From contig SCUZ01000008.1 in assembly GCA_004322535.1 (NCBI GenBank), positions 1 to 38,708 of the forward strand: DNA of 38,708 nt, written 5' to 3'. The notes under the pieces are model-generated. The model saw nothing but the letters and a program-made list of their open reading frames with translations. It was not told the origin of the DNA and made no database searches. Position 1 is the stretch's first letter; the number at the start of each line of letters is the position of its first letter. The stretch is from Rugosibacter sp. (lineage in GTDB: Bacteria > Pseudomonadota > Gammaproteobacteria > Burkholderiales > Rhodocyclaceae). The translations under genes were made by a program, and so were the position numbers. Shown piece after piece: positions 30,922 through 38,708 of this stretch.

Positions 30922-32313
30922 ATGATTAAAAAAAACAAAAAACCGGGCTCTTTGACGCTGAAACTCTCCGTTATCGCTATTACCCTTGCAATGGGGACGT
31001 TGCTGTCAAGTTCAGCGCAAGCAAGTACTCTTTATTTTGATTTCAATAAAAACACGATTGGTGCCACGGCAAATGCTTCAGTGTTTTTGTTCGGTGCCAA
31101 TGGACAAACAGCGACCGTATCGAATCTTGCCGGGTTCAGCCAGAACGTCGTGCTTGGGGTTGATGGATTCTTTAATCTATCCATTGCCAACCTTTATCAG
31201 CAAAGCGGCACAGGAGTCCAAAATACTGGCTTTCAGGTAGTTTCGCCCAATCCTATTGCAGGTTACTTTGTAAATCGTGCAGGTTTTTCCACGGACATGA
31301 CCTATCTTTTTGATAGCGCCGCACTGGGTAACAACTATGTCGTCGCGAGCCAGGGCGGTGGTTTTGGTGAAGGTAGCCAAGTGATGGTGCATGCCACACA
31401 GGACAACACCGCCATCACGCTTACCCCAAAAGGGGGGGCGCCCATCAATGTCACACTGCAAGCAGGTGAAACCTATAAGTACGCCGGCGGAGCCACTGAC
31501 CTGACCGGTTCATTCGTCAGCTCTGATAAGCCCGTTGCCGTATTCGGTGGTCATGAGTGCGCTCAAGTACCTGTCGGCACAGCCTTCTGCGACAACTTGC
31601 TTGAACAGATGATTCCGACCAGCAAGCTATCGACAACCTATGCACTTGCCGCCTCGCAAGGTGCTGCGCTTGCGGCAACACAGAGCGATTTGGTGCGGGT
31701 TATTGCCACGGCCGATAACACCCAGGTCAAGGTCAATGGTGTCGTTGTGGCAACACTCGCCGCGGGTGGCGTCCATGAATTTTCGCTTGCCAATAATACG
31801 GGAGCCAAGGTGGAGGCCTCTGCCCCAGTCATGGTGGCACAGTATCTCAAGGGTGGCCAGGGTCAAAATACCGACCCCGCGATGGCGCTGGTACCGGGCT
31901 CAGATACCTGGCTGAGCAGTTATCGACTTGCCACACCCTCTGGAACGCAAGATTTTGTGTTTGATTATGCCTCGCTCGTGATCAATACGACTGACCTGGT
32001 GTCTCTGCTTCTCGATGGGGCTTCAGTTGATACATCCAGTTTCACATTGATTGCCGGAACACCCTATAGTCGCGGCAACGTGACCCTGCCGAATGGTTTG
32101 TTCACCCTTTCGGCCAGTAATCCCTTCCTGGTCATGCTAGGCGGGGGAAGTAACGCAGACAGCTACTTCACCTTCGGTGGTTCAACTTTCGCGCCAGGAA
32201 TTTCCGAGCCACCACCCCCACCACCCAATGGTGTGCCTGAGCCTGCCTCCCTGGCGCTATTAGGTATTGGTCTGGCCGGATTAGCTGCTTCACGCCGCAA
32301 AGCCGTTAAATAA
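30922..32313 (+). CDS. PEP-CTERM protein with IgGFc-binding-like N-domain
   Basis: 463 residues from ATG 30922, chosen for its AAGGGAGA site and because the sigma-54 promoter overlaps the longer frame. Signal peptide LKLSVIAITLAMGTLLSSSAQA. The mature protein looks like the IgGFc-binding N-terminal domain: VNRAGFSTDMTYLFDSAALG, YVVASQGGGFGEGSQVMVHA, NTAITLTPKGGAPINVTLQAGE, SSDKPVAVFGGHECAQVP, and a second half repeating the pattern (TQVKVNGVVVATLAAGGVHE, ASAPVMVAQYLKGGQ). A Pro-rich linker (EPPPPPPNG) leads to VPEPASLALLGIGLAGLAAS and RRKAVK. Secreted via exosortase A, probably an adhesin or matrix protein. The sorting tail is nearly identical to that of the preceding PEP-CTERM gene. Confidence 0.92.
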   Translation: MIKKNKKPGSLTLKLSVIAITLAMGTLLSSSAQASTLYFDFNKNTIGATANASVFLFGANGQTATVSNLAGFSQNVVLGVDGFFNLSIANLYQQSGTGVQNTGFQVVSPNPIAGYFVNRAGFSTDMTYLFDSAALGNNYVVASQGGGFGEGSQVMVHATQDNTAITLTPKGGAPINVTLQAGETYKYAGGATDLTGSFVSSDKPVAVFGGHECAQVPVGTAFCDNLLEQMIPTSKLSTTYALAASQGAALAATQSDLVRVIATADNTQVKVNGVVVATLAAGGVHEFSLANNTGAKVEASAPVMVAQYLKGGQGQNTDPAMALVPGSDTWLSSYRLATPSGTQDFVFDYASLVINTTDLVSLLLDGASVDTSSFTLIAGTPYSRGNVTLPNGLFTLSASNPFLVMLGGGSNADSYFTFGGSTFAPGISEPPPPPPNGVPEPASLALLGIGLAGLAASRRKAVK

Positions 32314-32333
32314 CGGCCCATCAGCTTGGCAGT

Positions 32334-32369
32334 AAAAACCTGCACACAATCGTGTGTGCAGGTTTTTTT
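32334..32369 (+). terminator. Rho-independent terminator of the IgGFc-binding-like gene
   Basis: AAAAACCTGCACACA (32334-32348) pairs with TGTGTGCAGGTTTTT (32353-32367) around an ATCG loop, ending in seven T. Symmetric A/T tracts make it potentially bidirectional. Confidence 0.93.
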
Positions 32370-32479
32370 ACGTTGTTTTCTTGCAATCAAGCAAACATGC
32401 TGTGGCTTTAGGACAGCCCTGGTGGCATTGAATAAAATCGAAGCGACCCCTTGGCGACTGTCCTGTCGTTCGCCTGATA

Positions 32480-33328
32480 CTAGAAAACCGTTTTGAGCCA
32501 AGCCAGCACAGTCGCTTCCAGTTCCTCGCGCGAAGCAGTTTGTGAAAATGTATGATCGGCATTCGGAATATCCTTGCGTGTTCGGTTCGGTCCACTCAGC
32601 AGAGGCACGTCGCCACCACGCGCCAGCGTATCCATAAATTCTTTAGCCACTAAATCCCGGCCGCTGAGGACAACCAGTACAGTTCCGGGGAAATAGCACA
32701 GGCCGGCTACAGTTTCCGTTATAAAGTCGGCGCTGGTGATACGGTGAGACGTCCGCCACTGGCCGATATATTCGCGGATTGACGCGACCAAATTCACCTC
32801 GCCGGTGAAAAATTTGCGCCAGAATGCGGGATCAAGCAGTCGCTCAACATAATAATGTCGCACCCGCGCACGGGCAAGGCTGGCTTCGGTTCTCAGCCAG
32901 GGGTTCACTAGACATAACCCAGCCACGAACGGGTCTTGTGTGCGCTGCCAATACAGTACCGCAGCAGTGGCTGCGTCGCACAAGCCCCAAAGCGCAATGC
33001 GCTTGACTTGCGGGCAATGTGTTTTGAACACCGCCAGCGCAGCGGCAATATCGGCATCCATTGCCTCAAAACTTTGCGGCTCGCCAGTGCTGTCGCCCAT
33101 GCCGCGAAAATCAAAGCGCAGGCAACAAAAGTCGGCGCTGGCCAGACGGCGAGACAACAACACGAATTGCCGATGGCTCCCCGCGCGATACTGCCTGCCG
33201 CCCACCAGCATAAGCACGCCGGTATCCGTTGGCTGGTTTGGCATGCTGACCACTCCAATCAGACGTTCCCCCGCGCACTCGAAGACGACAGGCAATTCGT
33301 TCGGCTCAGGCAGCTCAGGCATCGTCAT
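32480..33328 (-). CDS. Exosortase A system-associated hydrolase 1
   Basis: 282 residues, alpha/beta-hydrolase fold. LMLVGGRQYRAGSHRQFVLLSR and CLRFDFRGMGDSTGEPQSFE are the strand 3-4 signatures; the nucleophile elbow reads ALWGLCDAATAA, with Cys117 where most hydrolases have Ser, as is typical of this exosortase-A-linked family; NADHTFSQ near the end supplies the catalytic His. It probably acts on an acyl thioester or ester in the exopolysaccharide/PEP-CTERM pathway; no activity has been established. Its start overlaps hydrolase 2 by 14 bp. Two copies of the dispersed element lie inside the gene. Confidence 0.9.
   Translation of the reverse strand: MTMPELPEPNELPVVFECAGERLIGVVSMPNQPTDTGVLMLVGGRQYRAGSHRQFVLLSRRLASADFCCLRFDFRGMGDSTGEPQSFEAMDADIAAALAVFKTHCPQVKRIALWGLCDAATAAVLYWQRTQDPFVAGLCLVNPWLRTEASLARARVRHYYVERLLDPAFWRKFFTGEVNLVASIREYIGQWRTSHRITSADFITETVAGLCYFPGTVLVVLSGRDLVAKEFMDTLARGGDVPLLSGPNRTRKDIPNADHTFSQTASREELEATVLAWLKTVF
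32723..32750 (+). repeat. Dispersed GC-rich element, copy e (inside hydrolase 1)
   Basis: AAAGTCGGCGCTGG followed by TGATACGGTGAGAC, the most complete copy. The gene on the other strand reads it as SHRITSADF. Confidence 0.87.
33128..33155 (+). repeat. Dispersed GC-rich element, copy f (inside hydrolase 1)
   Basis: AAAGTCGGCGCTGG followed by CCAGACGGCGAGAC. The gene reads it as SRRLASADF, the same frame as copy e 405 bp away but a different frame from copies b and c. Confidence 0.87.
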
Positions 33329-34205
33329 CGCTGCCCTCCATCAATAGTTGCGCTGTCGCCGTGCGCAGGGCCGGGCAATCTTCTGCTTCGGCGATTTGCC
33401 AGAAAGCTGCACCCGGCACCACGGCGCAGCGCACACTCGTGCCCTGTTCGCGCCACGCGGCAACAGCCGCCGTCAGCGTGGAAGACAAAGAGTCCGAATG
33501 CGTATTGCCTTGCTCGGCTCCTGAGCAAGGCTTAAGTTCAACACAACTCACACGACGCGTATTGGCAGGCAGCACAAGCTGCGCCGCAGATAAGCCAGCA
33601 ATCAGCTCAGACGAAATGCAATAACCGGCAATCTCGATTGCCGGAGTATTTTCTGCCACACGCGCAGCTTGATTTTCGCGCGTATTTCCGTAATTTTCCA
33701 GCGCTCTGGCCGCAACCTCAAGGCGCCGAAACTGCCGCCAGTATGCCTCGCCCGACAACACCGGCTGCCAGAACAAAAAGTCCACAGGCTCGTCCAGCGC
33801 ACTTGCCGCCTCGGTCGCTAGCAAACACCCCGCACGCAAGCCCCAGAAAATCAGCGGCTCGGTGCCGTCGATCGGGTTGTGCCTGATGCGGTGTGACTGC
33901 GTCCAGCGCGCCGCAGCGATAATGTCCGCAACCCAGGCCGACCAACGGGCTTCGCTGAAATCTCCGGCACTATCACCGCACCCTGATAGATCGATTTGCA
34001 GCACCGCATAACCCTGCGCCGCCAGCATCCGCGCCTGCAACGCCACCATGCGCCGCGAAAAATTCATTTCTTCGGCAAACGGGTGAATGTACACAATGGC
34101 CCCGCGCGCAACGGCATCCACCCGCCGGGGCGGGTGGTAAAGGCAAAACCGCGAACGTCCGCTAACGTCGAGAGAAAAGGGCTGCATTGTCACAGAAAGT
34201 GTCAC
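33315..34205 (-). CDS. Exosortase A system-associated hydrolase 2
   Basis: 296 residues, alpha/beta-hydrolase fold. AIVYIHPFAEEMNFSRRMVALQ and LQIDLSGCGDSAGDFSEARW match the family. The nucleophile elbow reads FWGLRAGCLLA, with Arg124 where a Ser is expected (GxSxG), so classical serine-hydrolase chemistry is unlikely or uses another residue. It is almost always paired with hydrolase 1 in exosortase A loci; here the two overlap by 14 bp. The acyl carrier protein gene ends the preceding part of the same strand 48 bp upstream. Substrate unknown. Confidence 0.88.
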   Translation of the reverse strand: MTLSVTMQPFSLDVSGRSRFCLYHPPRRVDAVARGAIVYIHPFAEEMNFSRRMVALQARMLAAQGYAVLQIDLSGCGDSAGDFSEARWSAWVADIIAAARWTQSHRIRHNPIDGTEPLIFWGLRAGCLLATEAASALDEPVDFLFWQPVLSGEAYWRQFRRLEVAARALENYGNTRENQAARVAENTPAIEIAGYCISSELIAGLSAAQLVLPANTRRVSCVELKPCSGAEQGNTHSDSLSSTLTAAVAAWREQGTSVRCAVVPGAAFWQIAEAEDCPALRTATAQLLMEGSDDDA

Positions 34206-34253
34206 AGGCCTTCTTTGCGTACGGTTGACCAGCGACTTGTCAAAGTAGCTCCT

Positions 34254-34517
34254 TTACCGCGCCTGCAGCAAGCTGACTTTATGCCGCACAAAGTCGAGCA
34301 GCGAACCTACCGTGGCAAACAGGCGGCCTTCAATTTCATCATCGGCGATCAGTACCCCAAACCGCTCTTCCAGACCGGTGACGAGATTGATAATCGTCAT
34401 CGAATCGAATTCCGGTAACGCCCCCAGCAAGCGTGTCTCGGGTACAAACGCCAACCCTCTGCCACGCAGGCCGAGGGTTGCATCAAGAAGGAGCAGCACT
34501 TCTTTTTCAATAGTCAC
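34254..34517 (-). CDS. Acyl carrier protein (exosortase A locus)
   Basis: 87 residues, the size of an acyl carrier protein. FDSMTIINLVTGLEERFG contains the DSM motif, whose Ser39 would carry the phosphopantetheine arm, followed by the acidic helix (EERFGVLIADDEIEG). It would hold an acyl or aminoacyl group for an activating enzyme or the N-acyltransferase. The companion acyl-CoA ligase/AMP-binding gene usual in exosortase A loci is not adjacent; the adenylate-forming enzyme at 22447-23958 is one candidate. The gene start overlaps the YdcF-like stop by 4 bp (ATGA). Confidence 0.88.
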   Translation of the reverse strand: MTIEKEVLLLLDATLGLRGRGLAFVPETRLLGALPEFDSMTIINLVTGLEERFGVLIADDEIEGRLFATVGSLLDFVRHKVSLLQAR

Positions 34518-35392
34518 GTGAATTTCCTGCAGGGAAAGAGGCTCAATGGATAAACAATGGCGAATTTATTTTTGGGATTATACGTAGAGCATGCATCTGT
34601 AACCCGCTCAGGTAGTGCAAATGGCAATATGCCACGCACCCACTGTCCTAGTAAACCCAACCATTCGTGCAAGGTATACCAGCTTGCATAGGCGGCTGTA
34701 GAACTCGGCAAAAAATCAATGAATTCCGTCCCCTCGCTGCCACCGGTAAAAAAGGCCGTTGGCGCGGGTATCACCTCCAAGCCTTGCGCAGCAAACTCGT
34801 TCATCGCGCGCCGCATGTGTGCGGCATGGGTGACCAGCACAATGCGCTGAATGCCTGCTGCACGAAGAATGGCTGCGGAAAATCCGGCATTGTCTTTCGT
34901 ATCCAGCGATTGAGCCTCCTGCCAGCGCGGCTCAATGTGAAAATCTTCTTGCAGGCTGCGCGCCATGCTCACCGCCTCTCCTACCTTGCCAGGCGCAGCG
35001 CCTCCGCTGACCAGCACCGGCAAGCCACTCTGCCGCGCCAAACGCGCACCATAGCGCAACCGCTCCAGCGTGATCCGGTTAGGAGCGGAGCCGCCGTATT
35101 CGGGCATATTCAGCCGCTGCCCGCCACCTAAAATCACAATCGCCTGCCCACGCGACAAGTCGGCCTTGTGTAATACGGGGACGCGCTCCAGGGGCGAAGA
35201 CAGCAGATCAACCCCCGCTGGCGTCATTAACAGCAAACTCAATAAAATGCCACCCCACGCGAGTGTTTTGCCCACGCTCGGCTGTCGGCGGTAGCACAAT
35301 AATCCGGCCACGATGAACAGCAGTGGCAGTAGCGGTGGCAGCAACACGACCGCTAGCAACTTTTTCAGCAGAAAGAGAAAATCAACTGGCAT
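34514..35392 (-). CDS. YdcF/ElyC-like membrane protein (DUF218)
   Basis: 292 residues. Two N-terminal membrane helices (LLAVVLLPPLLPLLFIVAGLL and TLAWGGILLSLLLM) precede the DUF218 domain: AIVILGGGQRLNMPEYGG, RLRYGARLARQSGLPVLVSGG, LDTKDNAGFSAAIL, VLVTHAAHMRRAMNEFAAQG. This is the arrangement of ElyC/YdcF proteins, membrane-anchored enzymes linked to cell-envelope lipid-carrier or polysaccharide homeostasis. It is the first gene of the operon YdcF-ACP-hydrolase 2-hydrolase 1. The C-terminal ~25 residues (after ALPERVTDAC) are not typical. Exact reaction unknown. Confidence 0.85.
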   Translation of the reverse strand: MPVDFLFLLKKLLAVVLLPPLLPLLFIVAGLLCYRRQPSVGKTLAWGGILLSLLLMTPAGVDLLSSPLERVPVLHKADLSRGQAIVILGGGQRLNMPEYGGSAPNRITLERLRYGARLARQSGLPVLVSGGAAPGKVGEAVSMARSLQEDFHIEPRWQEAQSLDTKDNAGFSAAILRAAGIQRIVLVTHAAHMRRAMNEFAAQGLEVIPAPTAFFTGGSEGTEFIDFLPSSTAAYASWYTLHEWLGLLGQWVRGILPFALPERVTDACSTYNPKNKFAIVYPLSLFPCRKFT

Positions 35393-37184
<1,792 letters not shown>

Positions 37185-37206
37185 AGACTAGAGGAACCAA
37201 TGAATC

Positions 37207-37728
37207 ATGCCAAATAACAGGCTTTTGCTGCAACACGACATTGAACAGTTTTTATATCGCGAAGCGCAGTTGCTCGATAACCGCGACTTTGAACAATGGC
37301 TGGATATCCTGGCAGATGATCTGCACTACTTCATGCCGATGCGGACCAATCGTGGTCGCCGTGAAATGGCGCTTGAATACACCAGCGAAAAAGAAGCCGC
37401 GTATTTCAATGATGACAAGCCATTCATGAAGGCACGCATTCGCAAATTGCGCTCCGGGTTTTCCTGGTCGGAAGATCCGCCATCGCGAACACGCCATCTC
37501 GTATCGAACGTGCTGATCGAAGAAGATCTATCCAACGCATCCTACCGTGTGAGCTCTGCCTTTCTCTTGTATCGCAACCGGCTCGAACGGCAGGTCGACA
37601 TTTTTGCCGGGGAACGGCATGACGTGTTGCGGCGGGTCGAGGGTGATCAGCAGTTCCAGATCGTCTCCCGCAAAATACTGCTCGACCAAAGCACGCTGCT
37701 CTCTAACAACCTCAGCATGTTTTTCTAG
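37207..37728 (+). CDS. Biphenyl-dioxygenase-like Rieske oxygenase, beta subunit
   Basis: 173 residues, the small subunit of the ring-hydroxylating dioxygenase (NTF2-like cone fold). [53 protein letters not shown] and [19 protein letters not shown] match biphenyl-type beta subunits, and the end [17 protein letters not shown] is typical. It forms a hexamer with the alpha subunit and supports structure rather than catalysis. It starts 22 bp after the alpha gene. The N-terminus is slightly shorter than in classical biphenyl enzymes. A large inverted repeat follows the stop codon. Confidence 0.9.
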   Translation: MPNNRLLLQHDIEQFLYREAQLLDNRDFEQWLDILADDLHYFMPMRTNRGRREMALEYTSEKEAAYFNDDKPFMKARIRKLRSGFSWSEDPPSRTRHLVSNVLIEEDLSNASYRVSSAFLLYRNRLERQVDIFAGERHDVLRRVEGDQQFQIVSRKILLDQSTLLSNNLSMFF

Positions 37729-37734
37729 GCCGTT

Positions 37735-37785
37735 CATAGCCGACTTATTGCCACTTGGTTGCCGAATGGCAATAAGTCGGCTATG
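37735..37785. repeat. Perfect 19-bp inverted repeat after the dioxygenase genes
   Basis: CATAGCCGACTTATTGCCA (37735-37753) is the exact reverse complement of 37767-37785, with a 13-nt loop. No T run follows, so it is not a standard terminator, though a hairpin of this strength could stop or stabilise transcripts. The right arm and its 3' flank (AATAAGTCGGCTATGG then TGATACGTCG) resemble the dispersed AAAGTCGGCGCTGG element, so this may be a related REP-like structure. Confidence 0.85.
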
Positions 37786-37977
37786 GTGATACGTCGAAAG
37801 CGACGAAAAACCTGCAACCGCTCAGGATGCGGGAGTTTCTTGCGCCAGCCGTGCAACATGGATGCCAGTACAGTGGGGGAATACCATGCGCTAACCCCGC
37901 TATCACTCCTGCACATCAAACTGCACGGGTAATTCAGCTATCATTTGCCCCATTTTGTTATCTGAACAGACCACCCC

Positions 37978-38708
37978 ATGAAAATTACCGTGATTGGTTC
38001 AGGCTACGTCGGCCTGGTATCAGGCGCCTGCCTCGCAGAAGTCGGCAACGATGTGCTGTGCCTTGATGTGGATGCCAATAAAATTCGCATCCTCAACGAG
38101 GGGGGCATTCCCATTTACGAGCCAGGCCTGGAAGCCATGGTCAAGCGCAATAAAGAGGCTGGCCGACTGCGCTTTACGACTGATATTCCCGCAGCGGTGG
38201 CGCATGGCGATATCCAGTTTATTGCGGTGGGCACGCCGCCCGATGAAGATGGCTCGGCTGATCTGCAGTATGTGCTGGCTGCCGCCCGCAACATCGGAGA
38301 ACATATGACCGACTACAAGGTCATTGTCGACAAATCAACCGTTCCCGTGGGCACCGCTGACAAGGTGCGCATAGCGATTGCCGAAGCGCTCACCGTACGT
38401 AATGCCAAAATCAATTTCAGTGTCGTCTCCAACCCGGAGTTTTTAAAAGAAGGCGCGGCAATTGACGACTTCATGAAGCCGGACCGCATTGTCGTGGGCG
38501 TGTCCGATGAGCAGGCGGCTGACATGATGCGCCAGCTCTATGCGCCCTTTCAACGCAACCACGAACGCCTGATCGTGATGGATGTGCGCTCGGCCGAACT
38601 GACCAAATACGCCGCCAATGCCATGCTGGCCACGCGCATCAGCTTCATGAACGAGCTGGCGAATCTGGCGGAAAAACTCGGCGCGGATATTGAGCTGGTG
38701 CGTCAGGG
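37978..38708 (+). CDS. ugd: UDP-glucose 6-dehydrogenase, N-terminal part (cut by window edge)
   Basis: The first 243 residues are visible. [19 protein letters not shown] is the NAD-binding motif; [80 protein letters not shown] and [20 protein letters not shown] are family signatures, the last with the active-site Lys. The catalytic Cys lies beyond the edge. It oxidises UDP-glucose to UDP-glucuronate for acidic exopolysaccharide, complementing GalE. The start ATG is at 37978, about 250 bp after the dioxygenase genes. Confidence 0.95.
   Translation, partial: MKITVIGSGYVGLVSGACLAEVGNDVLCLDVDANKIRILNEGGIPIYEPGLEAMVKRNKEAGRLRFTTDIPAAVAHGDIQFIAVGTPPDEDGSADLQYVLAAARNIGEHMTDYKVIVDKSTVPVGTADKVRIAIAEALTVRNAKINFSVVSNPEFLKEGAAIDDFMKPDRIVVGVSDEQAADMMRQLYAPFQRNHERLIVMDVRSAELTKYAANAMLATRISFMNELANLAEKLGADIELVRQ

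Noticed and set aside
35154-35183. AAGTCGGCCTTGTGTAATACGG as another copy of the dispersed element
   Set aside because: The core is broken and the bases encode ordinary residues of the YdcF-like protein; similarity is not above chance.
38004-38028. GTCGGCCTGGTATCAGG in ugd as a dispersed-element copy
   Set aside because: It is the codons of the conserved GYVGLVSGA dinucleotide-binding motif, so protein conservation explains it.

Overview
The window looks like chromosomal DNA of a Gram-negative betaproteobacterium (Rhodocyclales/Nitrosomonadales-like; inferred from gene content and protein style, not from any rRNA). It is dominated by genes of the exosortase A (XrtA)/PEP-CTERM surface-protein and exopolysaccharide system. 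The exosortase itself is not in the window. No tRNA, rRNA, CRISPR array, transposase or integrase was seen.

Layout. 1-4.1 kb: cell-surface glycan genes (two glycosyltransferases, one cut by the window edge, and three methyltransferases). 4.2-12.3 kb: the PEP-CTERM regulatory/secretion block prsK-prsR-prsT, followed closely by a Sel1/lytic transglycosylase protein and a trypsin-like periplasmic protease. 12.3-15.8 kb: a four-gene block made of a Tat-signal protein and an HPr-rel-A trio (PqqD-like protein, HprK-like kinase, nucleotidyltransferase). 15.8-27.2 kb, all on the minus strand: an initiating sugar-phosphate transferase, two FtsX/LolC-type permeases, a QueC-like PP-loop protein, a PEP-CTERM protein, a PaaK/CapK-like adenylate-forming enzyme, an N-acyl amino acid synthase, a DUF1302 outer-membrane barrel and an ABC ATPase. 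A LolA-like protein is divergent from the ATPase. 28.2-32.3 kb: galE and two further PEP-CTERM proteins (nidogen-like and IgGFc-binding-like). 32.5-35.4 kb: exosortase-A hydrolases 1 and 2, an acyl carrier protein and a YdcF-like protein in one tight operon. 35.8-37.7 kb: both subunits of a biphenyl-dioxygenase-like Rieske oxygenase with no electron-transfer partners. The window ends inside a UDP-glucose dehydrogenase gene.

Main result 1. All three PEP-CTERM genes have a sigma-54 promoter (GG-N10-GC) preceded by a near-identical 17-bp box (consensus close to TGTCGGTATTTTTTACA) lying 64-98 bp upstream of the -24 GG. This is the likely PrsR binding site. The same pair, with identical 64-bp spacing to one of the PEP-CTERM genes, precedes the Tat-signal gene at 12713. 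That protein has no PEP-CTERM tail and leads the HPr-rel-A trio. The window therefore suggests a second, undescribed surface-protein modification system under the same PrsK/PrsR/sigma-54 control. The trio (PqqD-like, HprK-like, nucleotidyltransferase) resembles peptide-tailoring sets of lasso-peptide clusters.

Main result 2. A GC-rich element with core AAAGTCGGCGCTGG occurs six times, inside genes in two reading frames and between genes, in both orientations. A diverged relative forms one arm of a perfect 19-bp inverted repeat after the dioxygenase genes.

How the genes work together (inference): sugar transferase, glycosyltransferases, GalE and Ugd would make the polysaccharide. PrsK/PrsR with RpoN would switch on surface proteins. 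The acyl carrier, acyltransferase and adenylate-forming enzymes and the LolCDE-like exporter would make and move a lipid or acylated product.
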